Assembly (NCBI GenBank): GCA_023954255.1
Contig: JAMLIH010000024.1
Coordinates: 1 to 40,064, forward strand
Length of the DNA: 40,064 nucleotides
Source of the DNA: Phyllobacteriaceae bacterium
GTDB lineage: Bacteria > Pseudomonadota > Alphaproteobacteria > Rhizobiales > Rhizobiaceae
Reading direction: 5' to 3'
The position numbers and the translations under genes were made by a program. How positions within the stretch are numbered: the first letter of the stretch is position 1; the number at the start of each line of letters is the position of its first letter. This document shows positions 25,105 to 35,833 of this stretch, in pieces. The notes below the pieces were generated by a model. The model was not told the origin of the DNA, made no database searches, and was given only the letters and a program-made list of their open reading frames with translations.

Positions 25105-25178
25105 AAAGCTTGCCCGGATCGCGTTTAGAGTTAATTTTCGTTTCACCAATCGTTAACCATAATTGTTAGGATTTGCCG

Positions 25179-27136
<1,958 letters not shown>

Positions 27137-27433
27137 GCTGGTCTCCAAAAGGATGAAACGATGGTCTCGTGCTGTGGATGAACTGGCCCCTGCTATACAC
27201 GCTTTGGCAGTCCTGTCATGTCCTTCGGCACGCTAAGTTATGGATAATCGGGCCAGTCTCAACCATATGCGGCGAAATGCGTTGAACGGTCCTGTCATAT
27301 GTGAAATTCTCCCGGCGGGGGGAGCAAGGCATTGCTGGCCGGGGCGGCACAGGATTCCCGCAATGGCGAAGAATGCCGGGTATCCGGGTATTCCTCAAAC
27401 ATCGCAGGTCAAAGGACGCCCGGCAGGAACCGA

Positions 27434-29332
27434 ATGAAGAAGACCGCCGCCATTATCATAGCCGCAATCGGGCTTGTTGCGCTTGGCTTCGCCGCCCTGC
27501 CGCTGCTGGTGTCGAGCGAGGCGGTGCGGGCGACGATGCTGGAACGCGCACGCCAGATAACCGGGCGGGAAATGCAGTTTACCGGCACGCCGGAGATTAC
27601 CTTCAGTCCCTTTCTGGGCATCGAACTCAACAACGTCACGTTTCGCGATGCCTATGGCGAAAAGGATGCGCCAGCGCTTCTCCAGATGCCGGTTCTCAGG
27701 GGCAAGCTCAGCATTACGGCAGCCCTGCGCGGATCGATCGAGGTCAGCGAGTTCCACTTCGTCCGGCCAGTGTTCAACCTGGTGGTCTATGAATCCGGCC
27801 GCACAAGCTGGGCGTTTCCCGTCGGCAAGATGTGGCGCGCCCTTTCGACGGCAAAGGAACTGCGTGCCCAACAGGCCGGCAACGAGGCGCTCGACATCAA
27901 CCAGCTCGACAATATCCGGCTCGGCTCATTCGATGTTTCCGACGGCATCATCAACTACAGCAACGAGGCAACCGGGGCGCAGGAAACCGTCACCAGCCTG
28001 AACGGAACCCTCAACTGGCCGAATATCCGTGCAGGCTGGCGTTTCGAGGGCAGTGCCATCTGGCGGGGTGATGCCATTACCGGGCGGATGACGGCTGAAC
28101 TTCCGATCATGCTGCTTGCGGGCGGGATTTCCAAAATCAGCGCGTCGCTGAAGTCGGAGCCGCTCAACCTCGATTTCACCGGTGAAGCGAACCGGCTTTC
28201 CGACCTGTTCGTCTCCGGCAATGTCAACCTGTCCTCGCCGTCGCTGCGCCGCATGGTCACTTTTCTGGGCGGCGAAGTGGAGCCGGGTGCAGGGTTCGAG
28301 AGCTTTGCAGCCAGCGGCACGGTATCGGGAACCATGTCGGACATCCAACTGGCGGATTCGACCATCGGACTGGACGGCAACACCTATATGGGAAACCTGC
28401 GGTTCACGATCAGTGAGACCGGCAAGAACAAGCTGAGCGGCACCCTGGCTGCCGACCGCCTCGACCTGCAGCCCTACGCATTGCTGCTTCTCGACGGCGG
28501 CAACCGCAAGACGCTGTTTACCGTGGTCAACCAGTCGGATGCGGATATCCGAGTATCGGCCAAGACCCTTTCCTTTCCGAGCCTTGAACTGAAGGAGTTT
28601 GCCGGCAGCCTGATCGCCCGGGAAAACGAGATCAAGCTCGATGTCGGCAATGCGGCTTTCGGCAACGGTATTCTGGCAGGCTCGATCTCGGCAACCGGCG
28701 ACAGCGAGCACGCCCTGCTCGGCTTTTCCGTCGACGGTAGCGGGCTCAACCTGGTCAACCTGCCGTTTCTGAAGGACCACAGCCGGCTTCTGCCGGACGG
28801 GCCTTCCACCATCAGGGCCAGACTTACCAGCGGGCTTTCCGAGCAGGGAGCGCTGCTTGAGACGATGAACGGCAATTTCACCATATCGATGGCGTCCGGA
28901 AGCATCGCCGGGCTCGACTTCTCGGAGGTTCTCAAAACCCTGGATCCCAAAAGCAACGATGGCGAGAACGTGATGATTGCCAAGCCGCTGGCGGCAACGC
29001 CGGTCACGCAGTTCGAAATCAACGCGACGATCTCCGACGGAACCGCCTGGGTTCAAAACAGCCGGTTTGAAGTCGAGGGCTACAGCGCAAGGCTATCGGG
29101 CAAGACGGAACTTTCGGGCGGCTCGCTGGCGATGTGGGGCGGGCTGGAAGTGCCAAAGGGCCAGGCGGACAACATCGAGGGCGGCCAGTTCTTCCTCGGT
29201 GGGACATTGCGGCAGCCGCTGCTGGTTCCGCAACTGCGCTCGCCGGAGCGCAACCGCACGGCCATTCCCGACAGCGTGCAGAAAGCCGCTTCCTCGCCGG
29301 CGGCGCAATCCCAAACCGTCATCGGGCAATAG
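27434..29332 (+). CDS. AsmA-family inner-membrane/periplasmic protein
   Basis: This is a 632-residue protein of the AsmA/TamB-like superfamily, which bridges the periplasm and is linked to outer-membrane lipid transport and assembly. One N-terminal membrane anchor (about 4-24, IIIAAIGLVALGFAALPLLV) is followed by a periplasmic body. The AsmA N-terminal pattern is clear: GREMQFTGTPEITFSPFLGIELNNVTF. The C-terminal part contains LLETMNGNFTISMASGSIAGLDFSEVL, the second AsmA signature. The ATG at 27434 follows AGGA and begins the membrane anchor; the open frame extending to 27332 has no such support. It is divergent from the acetoacetyl-CoA synthetase gene across 297 bases in which I see no clear site. 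Confidence 0.9.
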   Translation: MKKTAAIIIAAIGLVALGFAALPLLVSSEAVRATMLERARQITGREMQFTGTPEITFSPFLGIELNNVTFRDAYGEKDAPALLQMPVLRGKLSITAALRGSIEVSEFHFVRPVFNLVVYESGRTSWAFPVGKMWRALSTAKELRAQQAGNEALDINQLDNIRLGSFDVSDGIINYSNEATGAQETVTSLNGTLNWPNIRAGWRFEGSAIWRGDAITGRMTAELPIMLLAGGISKISASLKSEPLNLDFTGEANRLSDLFVSGNVNLSSPSLRRMVTFLGGEVEPGAGFESFAASGTVSGTMSDIQLADSTIGLDGNTYMGNLRFTISETGKNKLSGTLAADRLDLQPYALLLLDGGNRKTLFTVVNQSDADIRVSAKTLSFPSLELKEFAGSLIARENEIKLDVGNAAFGNGILAGSISATGDSEHALLGFSVDGSGLNLVNLPFLKDHSRLLPDGPSTIRARLTSGLSEQGALLETMNGNFTISMASGSIAGLDFSEVLKTLDPKSNDGENVMIAKPLAATPVTQFEINATISDGTAWVQNSRFEVEGYSARLSGKTELSGGSLAMWGGLEVPKGQADNIEGGQFFLGGTLRQPLLVPQLRSPERNRTAIPDSVQKAASSPAAQSQTVIGQ

Positions 29333-29449
29333 CGGCGGGATCCGCTGCTGCACGCCATGCAGTTTGTTGCCTGCTGAAAATGGCATTATAACATCGAGAA
29401 GACGAACCGGTGCGATTCGCCACATCGTGAATCGGGTATCAGGAAGGCA

Positions 29450-29692
29450 ATGCTGAGACTGTTTTCCACCATCACCAAGATCGTTATCGCGTCGCTGCTG
29501 ACCGGTGTGGTCCTTCACAAGCTAGACCTGTCGGCTGAACAGATTCTTCTCGAACTGGGCGTTACACCGGAAAACGTGATCGTCTGGCTCGAGGAGAGCG
29601 TCAACTGGGCAATCCCGCACCTCTTGCTGGGATCGATGGTCATCCTGCCGGTCTGGCTGGTGGTCTTCCTGTTTCGCCCGCCGCGCGGATAA
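29450..29692 (+). CDS. Small two-helix membrane protein (DUF6460-like)
   Basis: This is an 80-residue protein with two hydrophobic segments (about 8-22 and 53-75), a short amphipathic middle (LSAEQILLELGVTPENVIVWLEES) and a basic end (LFRPPRG). It resembles the small membrane proteins grouped as DUF6460 in Hyphomicrobiales, whose function is unknown. It lies 117 bases after the AsmA gene on the same strand and ends 13 bases from the convergent ScfR-like gene. Confidence 0.75.
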   Translation: MLRLFSTITKIVIASLLTGVVLHKLDLSAEQILLELGVTPENVIVWLEESVNWAIPHLLLGSMVILPVWLVVFLFRPPRG

Positions 29693-29705
29693 CGGCTCCC
29701 TCAAA

Positions 29706-31127
29706 CTATCGGAAGTCGAATGCGCTGAGACCGGAGACGAATTCGTCGAGGCCGGCAGGCCGCGTGATCGGCGGTTCGGCGCGCGACAGGCAGCCCTGCC
29801 GCTCGCACAGCCGGCAGGCCTGGCCGATCGGGGTCGGGCGGAGGTTCTCGCCTGCAAGCGATCTGCCATAGACCGTCTCGGCGGCAAGGTCTGCCGGGCA
29901 ACCGAGCAGCACCGCCGTGCGGCGGACGCGCTCGTCGAAGGCGCCCTGCGGCCCTTCCAGCGTGCGGGCAATCACCAGGAAGCGGTTGCCGTCCGGCATT
30001 TCGACATGCTCGACGAGGATTTGGCCCGGTTGCGAGAAGGCCACATGCACCGGCAGTTTCGGGCAGCTGCCGCCGAACTGGGCCTTCGGAAAACCCTGGG
30101 AACCAGCGCTGCGGAAGCGGTTCCCGGCATGGTCGACCTCAAGCATGAAAAAAGGCAGGCCGTGATGGGACGGCTTTTGCAGCATGGTGAGGCGGTTTGC
30201 GACCTGTTCGAAGGAAACGCTGAAACGCGAACGCAGCACGTCGATGTCGTAGCTGGCACGCTGGGCAGCAGGCAGGAAGGCATCATAGGGCAGGATGAGC
30301 GCATGGGCTGCATAGCGGGCGAGTTCGAAACGGGCGATGCGCTTTGCCTCGTCGCTTGCAAGCTGCAGGCGTTCCAGTTCCTGCGCTATCACTTCCGGCA
30401 TGTAGAGCAGGCAGGCCTCCATGGCGACTTCGCGCAACTGGTCGAAAGGTGACAGGCGTTCGGACAGGAAAAGCCGCATCGAATGGCGGTCGAAACGCCG
30501 GCGCCACAGCGGCATGGTGTGGACGGGCAACAGGCGGACGGCGATGTTGTGCTCCTTGCGCAGCCACTCCTTGAGACTGCCGAGAAGCTCGGTGCCGCCT
30601 TCCAGACTGGCAGCAAATTCCGAGGCCTTCTCCTCGATCGGGTCAAAGTAGTTGGGCCGCGATTCGAGCTTCTCGCGAACCTCGTCGGCCGGCAGTCGGG
30701 CAGCGGAAAGCGAGGTCGTGTGCCCTTCCCTTGCAAGAATGTCCTTCAGGTCGCTGAGGCGTTCCTGGGATTCGCGGTAGGCCTTGTAGAGCTTGACGAT
30801 GCCCGAGGCGGCATTGGGCGCGGCCTCGGCCACCTCCAGCAATTCCTGGTTGCCCGGCAGTTCATCGGCCAGCAGCGGGTCGGCGAAGACCTCCTTCAGC
30901 GCATTCTGGGAGCCGGAGGGTTCGCCCTTCAGCTCCTCCAGATTGAGGTCGTAGGCCGAGGCCAGCTTCAGCAGCAGTTGAACCGTCAGCGGCCGCTGGT
31001 TGCGCTCCACCAGATTGAGATAGCTCGGCGAAATGCCCAGTTCCTCTGCCATCGCCGTCTGGGTGAGGCCCTTGGAATTGCGGATACGCCGGATTCGCGG
31101 ACCGGCAAATATCTTGTGTTCGGCCAT
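29706..31127 (-). CDS. XRE-family regulator of the ScfR/RamB type (short-chain fatty acyl regulator)
   Basis: This is a 473-residue regulator. An N-terminal XRE helix-turn-helix (about 8-62, GLTQTAMAEELGISPSYLNLVERNQRPLT) is followed by a long helical middle with an IrrE/DUF955-like part. The C-terminal ScfR (DUF2083) domain has a cysteine cluster, Cys438, Cys441 and Cys446 (ACRLCERQGCL). RamB, PrpC-type regulators and others of this family sense acyl-CoA esters and control acetate, propionate or glyoxylate metabolism. That fits the nearby acetoacetyl-CoA synthetase gene and the PatZ-like gene, but targets are not shown. The region upstream carries repeated TTTAC-type sites and probably allows self-regulation. 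Confidence 0.9.
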   Translation of the reverse strand: MAEHKIFAGPRIRRIRNSKGLTQTAMAEELGISPSYLNLVERNQRPLTVQLLLKLASAYDLNLEELKGEPSGSQNALKEVFADPLLADELPGNQELLEVAEAAPNAASGIVKLYKAYRESQERLSDLKDILAREGHTTSLSAARLPADEVREKLESRPNYFDPIEEKASEFAASLEGGTELLGSLKEWLRKEHNIAVRLLPVHTMPLWRRRFDRHSMRLFLSERLSPFDQLREVAMEACLLYMPEVIAQELERLQLASDEAKRIARFELARYAAHALILPYDAFLPAAQRASYDIDVLRSRFSVSFEQVANRLTMLQKPSHHGLPFFMLEVDHAGNRFRSAGSQGFPKAQFGGSCPKLPVHVAFSQPGQILVEHVEMPDGNRFLVIARTLEGPQGAFDERVRRTAVLLGCPADLAAETVYGRSLAGENLRPTPIGQACRLCERQGCLSRAEPPITRPAGLDEFVSGLSAFDFR

Positions 31128-31158
31128 TGATTTATCGTCCTGTCAATGCCATTCAGAT

Positions 31159-31309
31159 TTTACAATTCTTTACCGAGGCAGCATGGCAACGGTTTTTACA
31201 AGAATTTACAAAATTACAGCGCAATTCTGAAAATCACAAGACAGGCTGACACGAATGTCGCGTTTTCAAGGCGCATTTCATTTGTTAGAAGAGCACAACT
31301 TGTAAATTC
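31159..31309. promoter_or_regulatory. Cluster of TTTAC-N5-TTTAC repeats upstream of the ScfR-like gene
   Basis: TTTAC is found at 31159-31163 and 31169-31173, and again at 31195-31199 and 31205-31209, each pair at a 10-base step. GAATTTACAA (31202-31211) recurs inverted as TTGTAAATTC (31300-31309). The 215-base divergent gap between the ScfR-like gene and the small gene at 31343 is AT-rich. Such repeated sites suggest binding of the adjacent regulator at its own promoter and that of the divergent gene. Confidence 0.5.
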
Positions 31310-31342
31310 TGCAACAGCAGTCATGAACGGGAGAACCACACC

Positions 31343-31579
31343 ATGAGCGCCAAGCCACCGGTCAAGGAACGGACCGAAGAAATGGGATCGACCATGTCGA
31401 TCGACGAGCAAGCAGCCATCCGGATGGTCGCCAACGACCTGCACCGGCTCAACCAGTCGGTGATGAAAGCGGTGGAAGCTGGCGTGTCGGTGGAACTGAT
31501 CCGCTCGGCCCGCCACCATGGCGGCCAGGGCAATTGGGGCGATCTGCTGACCCCGATCATCGTCAAGCAGAGCCGCTGA
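31343..31579 (+). CDS. Small conserved rhizobial-type protein (possibly DUF6437)
   Basis: This is a 78-residue soluble protein with charged N-terminus and a helical middle (IDEQAAIRMVANDLHRLNQSVMKAVEAGVSVELIRSARHHGGQGNWGDLLTPII). No catalytic motif is seen. It resembles short proteins of unknown function in Hyphomicrobiales, possibly DUF6437; that name is from memory. It is divergent from the ScfR-like gene, shares its site-rich promoter region, and is followed by a strong terminator, so it is a monocistronic gene. Confidence 0.7.
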   Translation: MSAKPPVKERTEEMGSTMSIDEQAAIRMVANDLHRLNQSVMKAVEAGVSVELIRSARHHGGQGNWGDLLTPIIVKQSR

Positions 31580-31605
31580 CGCGGCCTGCACATCAGCGAT
31601 CGAGA

Positions 31606-31632
31606 AAAACCCGGCCTTTGCCGGGTTTTTTG
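31606..31632 (+). terminator. Rho-independent terminator
   Basis: AAAACCCGGC (31606-31615) pairs perfectly with GCCGGGTTTT (31620-31629) around a four-base loop, followed by TTG and further T. It ends the small gene at 31343 and can work on the minus strand too. Confidence 0.92.
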
Positions 31633-31733
31633 TTTGGCCGGTTTTCGGGCGGATTTCGCCTGTCTTGTCACGGCCATGTTGCCGGGCGATGATCCAAATT
31701 CCCCATCTTGGGTCATCTGCACTCTTGCATGGT

Positions 31734-31753
31734 TATTTAAATCGATTTAAATA
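31734..31753. promoter_or_regulatory. Perfect 20-bp palindrome in the zwf promoter region, LacI-type operator shape
   Basis: TATTTAAATC and its exact complement GATTTAAATA meet at a central CG, 38 bases before the zwf start. A CG-centred perfect palindrome is the operator shape of LacI/GalR regulators. In Sinorhizobium the LacI-family regulator PckR controls zwf-pgl-edd and gluconeogenic genes, so a PckR-like protein is the best candidate. Symmetry is seen; the regulator is inferred. Confidence 0.7.
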
Positions 31754-31791
31754 CGGGGTGGAAACCCCTGCTGCCGGAAAACCGTGAACCG

Positions 31792-33261
31792 ATGACGAGC
31801 CAGTTCATTCCAGTAGAGCCCTTCGACTATGTGGTGTTCGGCGGCACCGGCGATCTGGCCGAGCGCAAACTGATCCCAGCCCTGTTCCGACGGTTTTGCG
31901 ACGGGCAGATTCCGGAGACATCGCGGATCATCGGCGCGGCGCGCTCGGAGATGGACACCAACGAATACCGCGCCTTTGCCGGCAAGGCGATCGACGAACA
32001 CGCGCCCGGCGGTGATGCCGGGCAGATTTCGGCCTTTCTCGACCTGCTGCACTATGTGGCCGTCGATGCCATGTCGGAACGGGGCTGGGACGCGCTCAGG
32101 ACGCTGCTGGGCGACGAAGACCGGGTCCGTGCCTTCTATCTGGCCGTCGGCCCATCGATCTTCGGCCTGATTGCCGACCGGCTGGACCAGCACGGCATGG
32201 TGCGCGAGCGCTCGCGGCTGGTCATCGAAAAGCCGATCGGCAAGGATCTTGCCAGTGCCCGCCAGCTCAACCAGACCATCGGGCGGCATTTCCGCGAGGA
32301 CCAGATTTTCCGCATCGATCACTATCTCGGCAAGGAGACGGTGCAGAACCTGATGGCGCTGCGCTTTGCCAACACGCTGTATCAGCCGGTGTGGAATGCT
32401 TCCTTCATCGACCATGTGCAGATCACGGTTGCCGAAAGCATCGGCGTCGAAGGCCGCGGCGGCTATTACGACAAGTCGGGCGCCATCCGCGACATGATGC
32501 AGAATCACCTGCTGCAGCTGCTCTGCCTTGTCGCCATGGAACCCCCTGCCTCCATCGATGCCGACGCGGTGCGGGATGAAAAGCTGAAGGTGTTGCGTTC
32601 GCTCAAGCCCATCGATGCCGGCAACGCTGCCCAACTGACGGTGCGCGGCCAGTACAGGGCGGGCGCCTCCGGCGGAGAGGCGGTGCCCGGCTATCTCGAC
32701 GAGATCGAAAACAGCCAGTCGGATACCGAAACCTTCGTCGCCATGAAGGCGGAAATCGAGACCTGGCGCTGGGCAGGCATTCCGTTCTATCTGCGCACCG
32801 GCAAGCGGCTGCCTGCCCGGGTGTCGGAAATCGTCATCGAGTTCAAGCCGGTGCCGCACAACGTGTTCGGCGAAGCAGGACGGGACATGCATGCCAACCG
32901 GCTTATCCTGCGCCTGCAGCCCGATGAGGGTGTCAGCCAGTCGATCATGATCAAGGATCCCGGACCCGGCGGCCTGCGGCTTCGCCAGGTGGCACTCGAC
33001 ATGAGCTTTGCCGACAGTTTCGACGTTCATGCGCCCGATGCCTATGAGCGCCTGCTGCTCGACGTGATCCGCGGCAACCAGACCCTGTTCATGCGCCGCG
33101 ACGAGGTGGAGGCCGCATGGCAGTGGATCGACCCGATTATCGAGGGCTGGTCCGAAGCCGGTGTGAAGACATCGAAATACACTGCCGGTTCATGGGGGCC
33201 AACGGCCTCCATCGCCCTGATCGAGCGCGACGGGCGAACCTGGCATGAAGGGGAAGTCTGA
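31792..33261 (+). CDS. zwf: Glucose-6-phosphate 1-dehydrogenase
   Basis: This enzyme oxidises glucose 6-phosphate to 6-phosphogluconolactone with NADP+, the entry step of the Entner-Doudoroff and oxidative pentose phosphate routes. It has 489 residues, as usual. The nucleotide-binding GGTGDLAERKLIPALF is at residues 17-32. The active-site signature RIDHYLGKETVQNL is at 174-187, with the catalytic histidine His177 in the substrate site, followed by the conserved VEGRGGYYDKSGAIRDMMQNH. It is first in zwf-pgl-edd, the operon order typical of rhizobia. The start ATG at 31792 lies 38 bases after the palindrome. Confidence 0.98.
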   Translation: MTSQFIPVEPFDYVVFGGTGDLAERKLIPALFRRFCDGQIPETSRIIGAARSEMDTNEYRAFAGKAIDEHAPGGDAGQISAFLDLLHYVAVDAMSERGWDALRTLLGDEDRVRAFYLAVGPSIFGLIADRLDQHGMVRERSRLVIEKPIGKDLASARQLNQTIGRHFREDQIFRIDHYLGKETVQNLMALRFANTLYQPVWNASFIDHVQITVAESIGVEGRGGYYDKSGAIRDMMQNHLLQLLCLVAMEPPASIDADAVRDEKLKVLRSLKPIDAGNAAQLTVRGQYRAGASGGEAVPGYLDEIENSQSDTETFVAMKAEIETWRWAGIPFYLRTGKRLPARVSEIVIEFKPVPHNVFGEAGRDMHANRLILRLQPDEGVSQSIMIKDPGPGGLRLRQVALDMSFADSFDVHAPDAYERLLLDVIRGNQTLFMRRDEVEAAWQWIDPIIEGWSEAGVKTSKYTAGSWGPTASIALIERDGRTWHEGEV

Positions 33262-33271
33262 CAGGCAAACC

Positions 33272-33955
33272 ATGCAGTTCACCGCTTTCGACGATGGCAC
33301 GGAATTGGCTCGCTGGCTGGCAAAGGAAGTCGCCGGCAACCTTGCCACAGCCATCGGTGAAAAGGGATCGGCATCGCTTGCCGTATCGGGCGGCACGACG
33401 CCGGTGCAGTTCTTCAGGGAACTTTCGGCCGCCGACATCGACTGGGCAAAGGTTTGCGTGACGCTTGCTGACGAGCGTTTCGTGCCACCGGATTCGGCAC
33501 GATCCAACCAGCGGCTGGTGACGCTGGAACTGCTGCAGAACAAGGCGGCGAGAGCCCGTTTTCTGCCGCTCTACAACGATGAGGACATCGGAGCGTCCGT
33601 GGCGCAGTCAGCCGGCCTGCTGGCCGGGCACCTGCCCCTCGACGTGATCGTGCTCGGCATGGGGGCCGATGGCCACACCGCCTCATTGTTTCCCGGATCG
33701 GAAGGCCTGCGCGAGGCTGCCGACCCGGAGGGAAAACGCCTGCTGATGGCGGTGGATGCGCCGGGCGCTGCCGAGCCGCGCATCACCATGACACTGCCGG
33801 TGATCGCCGGTGCAAAAGCGCAATACCTTCATATCGAGGGCACCGAAAAGCGGGCTGTGTTCGAGGCAGCACAGGAAGCGGCCGATCCGGCACAGACGCC
33901 CATCGGCTTCGTGCTGGAGCATTGCCCCGAGCTCAAGATCGTCTGGGCGAAATGA
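33272..33955 (+). CDS. pgl: 6-phosphogluconolactonase
   Basis: This enzyme hydrolyses 6-phosphogluconolactone to 6-phosphogluconate. It has 227 residues from the ATG at 33272. An in-frame ATG at 33245 would overlap the end of zwf and add nine unlikely residues. Family motifs are LAVSGGTTPVQFFREL, VTLADERFVPPDSARSNQRLV and VIVLGMGADGHTASLFPGSEGL. It lies ten bases after zwf and 54 before edd. Confidence 0.97.
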   Translation: MQFTAFDDGTELARWLAKEVAGNLATAIGEKGSASLAVSGGTTPVQFFRELSAADIDWAKVCVTLADERFVPPDSARSNQRLVTLELLQNKAARARFLPLYNDEDIGASVAQSAGLLAGHLPLDVIVLGMGADGHTASLFPGSEGLREAADPEGKRLLMAVDAPGAAEPRITMTLPVIAGAKAQYLHIEGTEKRAVFEAAQEAADPAQTPIGFVLEHCPELKIVWAK

Positions 33956-34009
33956 ACCGAACCGGCCATGTGCGGCCGGACAAACGACCGATCAGAAACG
34001 GAAACAGCC

Positions 34010-35824
34010 ATGAGCGCCAGAAAAGAGATCGAAGCCGTCACCAACCGGATTCGCGAGCGCAGCCGTGCCAGCCGCGAAAGCTATCTCCAGCAAGTCGAGG
34101 AACTGGCAAGCCGGGGCCCACATCGCAGTGCCCTGTCCTGCAGCAATCTTGCGCATGGCTTTGCCGCCTGCGGCGCAGCGGAAAAAGCCGACCTGTCGGA
34201 CGATGTGAAACCCAATCTGGGGATCATCACCGCCTATAACGACATGCTGTCGGCCCATGCGCCCTACAAGGATTTTCCCGACCTGATCAAGAAGGCGGCG
34301 CGCGAACAGGGCGGCGTGGCGCAGGTGGCAGGCGGCGTGCCTGCCATGTGCGACGGCGTCACCCAGGGCCAGCCGGCCATGGAACTGTCGCTGTTTTCGC
34401 GCGATGTCATCGCCATGGCGGCAGCCGTCGGCCTGTCGCACAACATGTTCGATGCGGCGGTCTTTCTCGGCATCTGCGACAAGATCGTGCCGGGACTGAC
34501 GATTGCCGCGCTGACCTTCGGCCATATCCCGTCCGTCTTCATTCCGGCGGGACCGATGCCATCCGGCCTGCCCAATGACGAGAAGGCGCGCATCCGCCAG
34601 CTCTACGCGGAGGGAAAGGTCGGCCGCGACGAACTGCTGAAGGCGGAATCGGCTTCCTATCATTCGCCGGGCACCTGCACCTTCTACGGCACGGCCAATT
34701 CCAACCAGATGCTGATGGAGGTGATGGGCCTGCACCTGCCCGGCGCCAGCTTCATCAATCCGGGCACGCCACTGCGCGACGCGCTGACGGTAGCCGCCGC
34801 CAAGCGGGCGCTGTCGATTACCGCCATGGGCAATGAGTTTCTGCCTGCGGGCCGGGTCATCGATGAACGCTCCATCGTCAATGCGGTTGCCGGGCTGCAC
34901 GCCACCGGCGGTTCGACCAACCACACCCTGCATCTGGTCGCCATGGCCAAGGCTGCCGGGATCATCCTGACGCCGGACGACATGGCCGAGCTTTCGGAGA
35001 TCGTGCCGCTGCTGGCGCGCGTCTATCCCAACGGTCTTGCCGATGTGAACCATTTCCACGCCGCCGGCGGCATGCCCTTCCTGATCCGCGAGATGATCAG
35101 CGGCGGCTATGTGCACGACGATGCCTGGACGGTGATGGGCCAGGGGCTCGATGCCTACACTAGGGAACCGAAGCTTTCGGGGGGCGAACTCGTTTTCGAA
35201 CCGGCGCCGAAGGAAAGCGGCAACGCGAAAGTCCTCACCACCCATGACGCGCCGTTCTCGCCCAATGGCGGGCTGAAAATGCTGTCGGGCAATCTCGGCA
35301 AGGCGGTTTCGAAAATCTCCGCAGTCAAGCCGGAACGCCACATCATCGAGGCGCCGGCGATCTGCTTTCACGACCAGCACGAGATCATCGACGCCTTCAA
35401 GGCCGGCAAGCTAGACCGGGATTTCATCGCCGTGCTGCGCTTTCAGGGCCCCAGGGCGAACGGCATGCCGGAACTGCACAAGATGACGCCGCCGCTCGGC
35501 GTGCTGCAGGACAGGGGCTTCAAGGTGGCGCTGGTGACCGACGGGCGCATGTCGGGCGCTTCGGGCAAGATACCGTCTGCCATTCATGTGACGCCGGAAG
35601 CGATGGACGGCGGCATGATCTCGAAGATACGCGATGGCGACATGATCCGGCTCGATGCCACCAACGGAACGCTGAATGTGCTGGTGGAGCCGGAAGTGCT
35701 GGCCAAGCGCCGCAAGGCCAGGGCTGATCTTTCGGGCGGTGCTGCAGGCTTCGGCCGCGAACTCTTTGCCGGGTTCCGCGAACGGGTCAGCAGTGCGGAG
35801 ACCGGCGCCTGCGCGGTGCTGTGA
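34010..35824 (+). CDS. edd: Phosphogluconate dehydratase
   Basis: This is the first committed enzyme of the Entner-Doudoroff pathway, converting 6-phosphogluconate to 2-keto-3-deoxy-6-phosphogluconate. It is an iron-sulphur dehydratase of the IlvD/Edd family with 604 residues. Visible motifs include [44 protein letters not shown] and [18 protein letters not shown]; the cysteines in the second and third are cluster ligands. The start [10 protein letters not shown] at 34010 matches the family; the frame is open to 33968. The eda aldolase that would complete the pathway is not in the window. It converges on the next gene with only nine bases between the stops. Confidence 0.97.
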   Translation: MSARKEIEAVTNRIRERSRASRESYLQQVEELASRGPHRSALSCSNLAHGFAACGAAEKADLSDDVKPNLGIITAYNDMLSAHAPYKDFPDLIKKAAREQGGVAQVAGGVPAMCDGVTQGQPAMELSLFSRDVIAMAAAVGLSHNMFDAAVFLGICDKIVPGLTIAALTFGHIPSVFIPAGPMPSGLPNDEKARIRQLYAEGKVGRDELLKAESASYHSPGTCTFYGTANSNQMLMEVMGLHLPGASFINPGTPLRDALTVAAAKRALSITAMGNEFLPAGRVIDERSIVNAVAGLHATGGSTNHTLHLVAMAKAAGIILTPDDMAELSEIVPLLARVYPNGLADVNHFHAAGGMPFLIREMISGGYVHDDAWTVMGQGLDAYTREPKLSGGELVFEPAPKESGNAKVLTTHDAPFSPNGGLKMLSGNLGKAVSKISAVKPERHIIEAPAICFHDQHEIIDAFKAGKLDRDFIAVLRFQGPRANGMPELHKMTPPLGVLQDRGFKVALVTDGRMSGASGKIPSAIHVTPEAMDGGMISKIRDGDMIRLDATNGTLNVLVEPEVLAKRRKARADLSGGAAGFGRELFAGFRERVSSAETGACAVL

Positions 35825-35833
35825 ACGGGCAGC

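Noticed and set aside
33992-35380. Open frame of 462 codons on the minus strand opposite edd, and a similar one of 427 codons opposite zwf (31747-33030)
   Set aside because: Both lie wholly inside well-identified plus-strand genes; their composition (rich in Arg, Gln, His, Gly) is that of antisense shadow frames.
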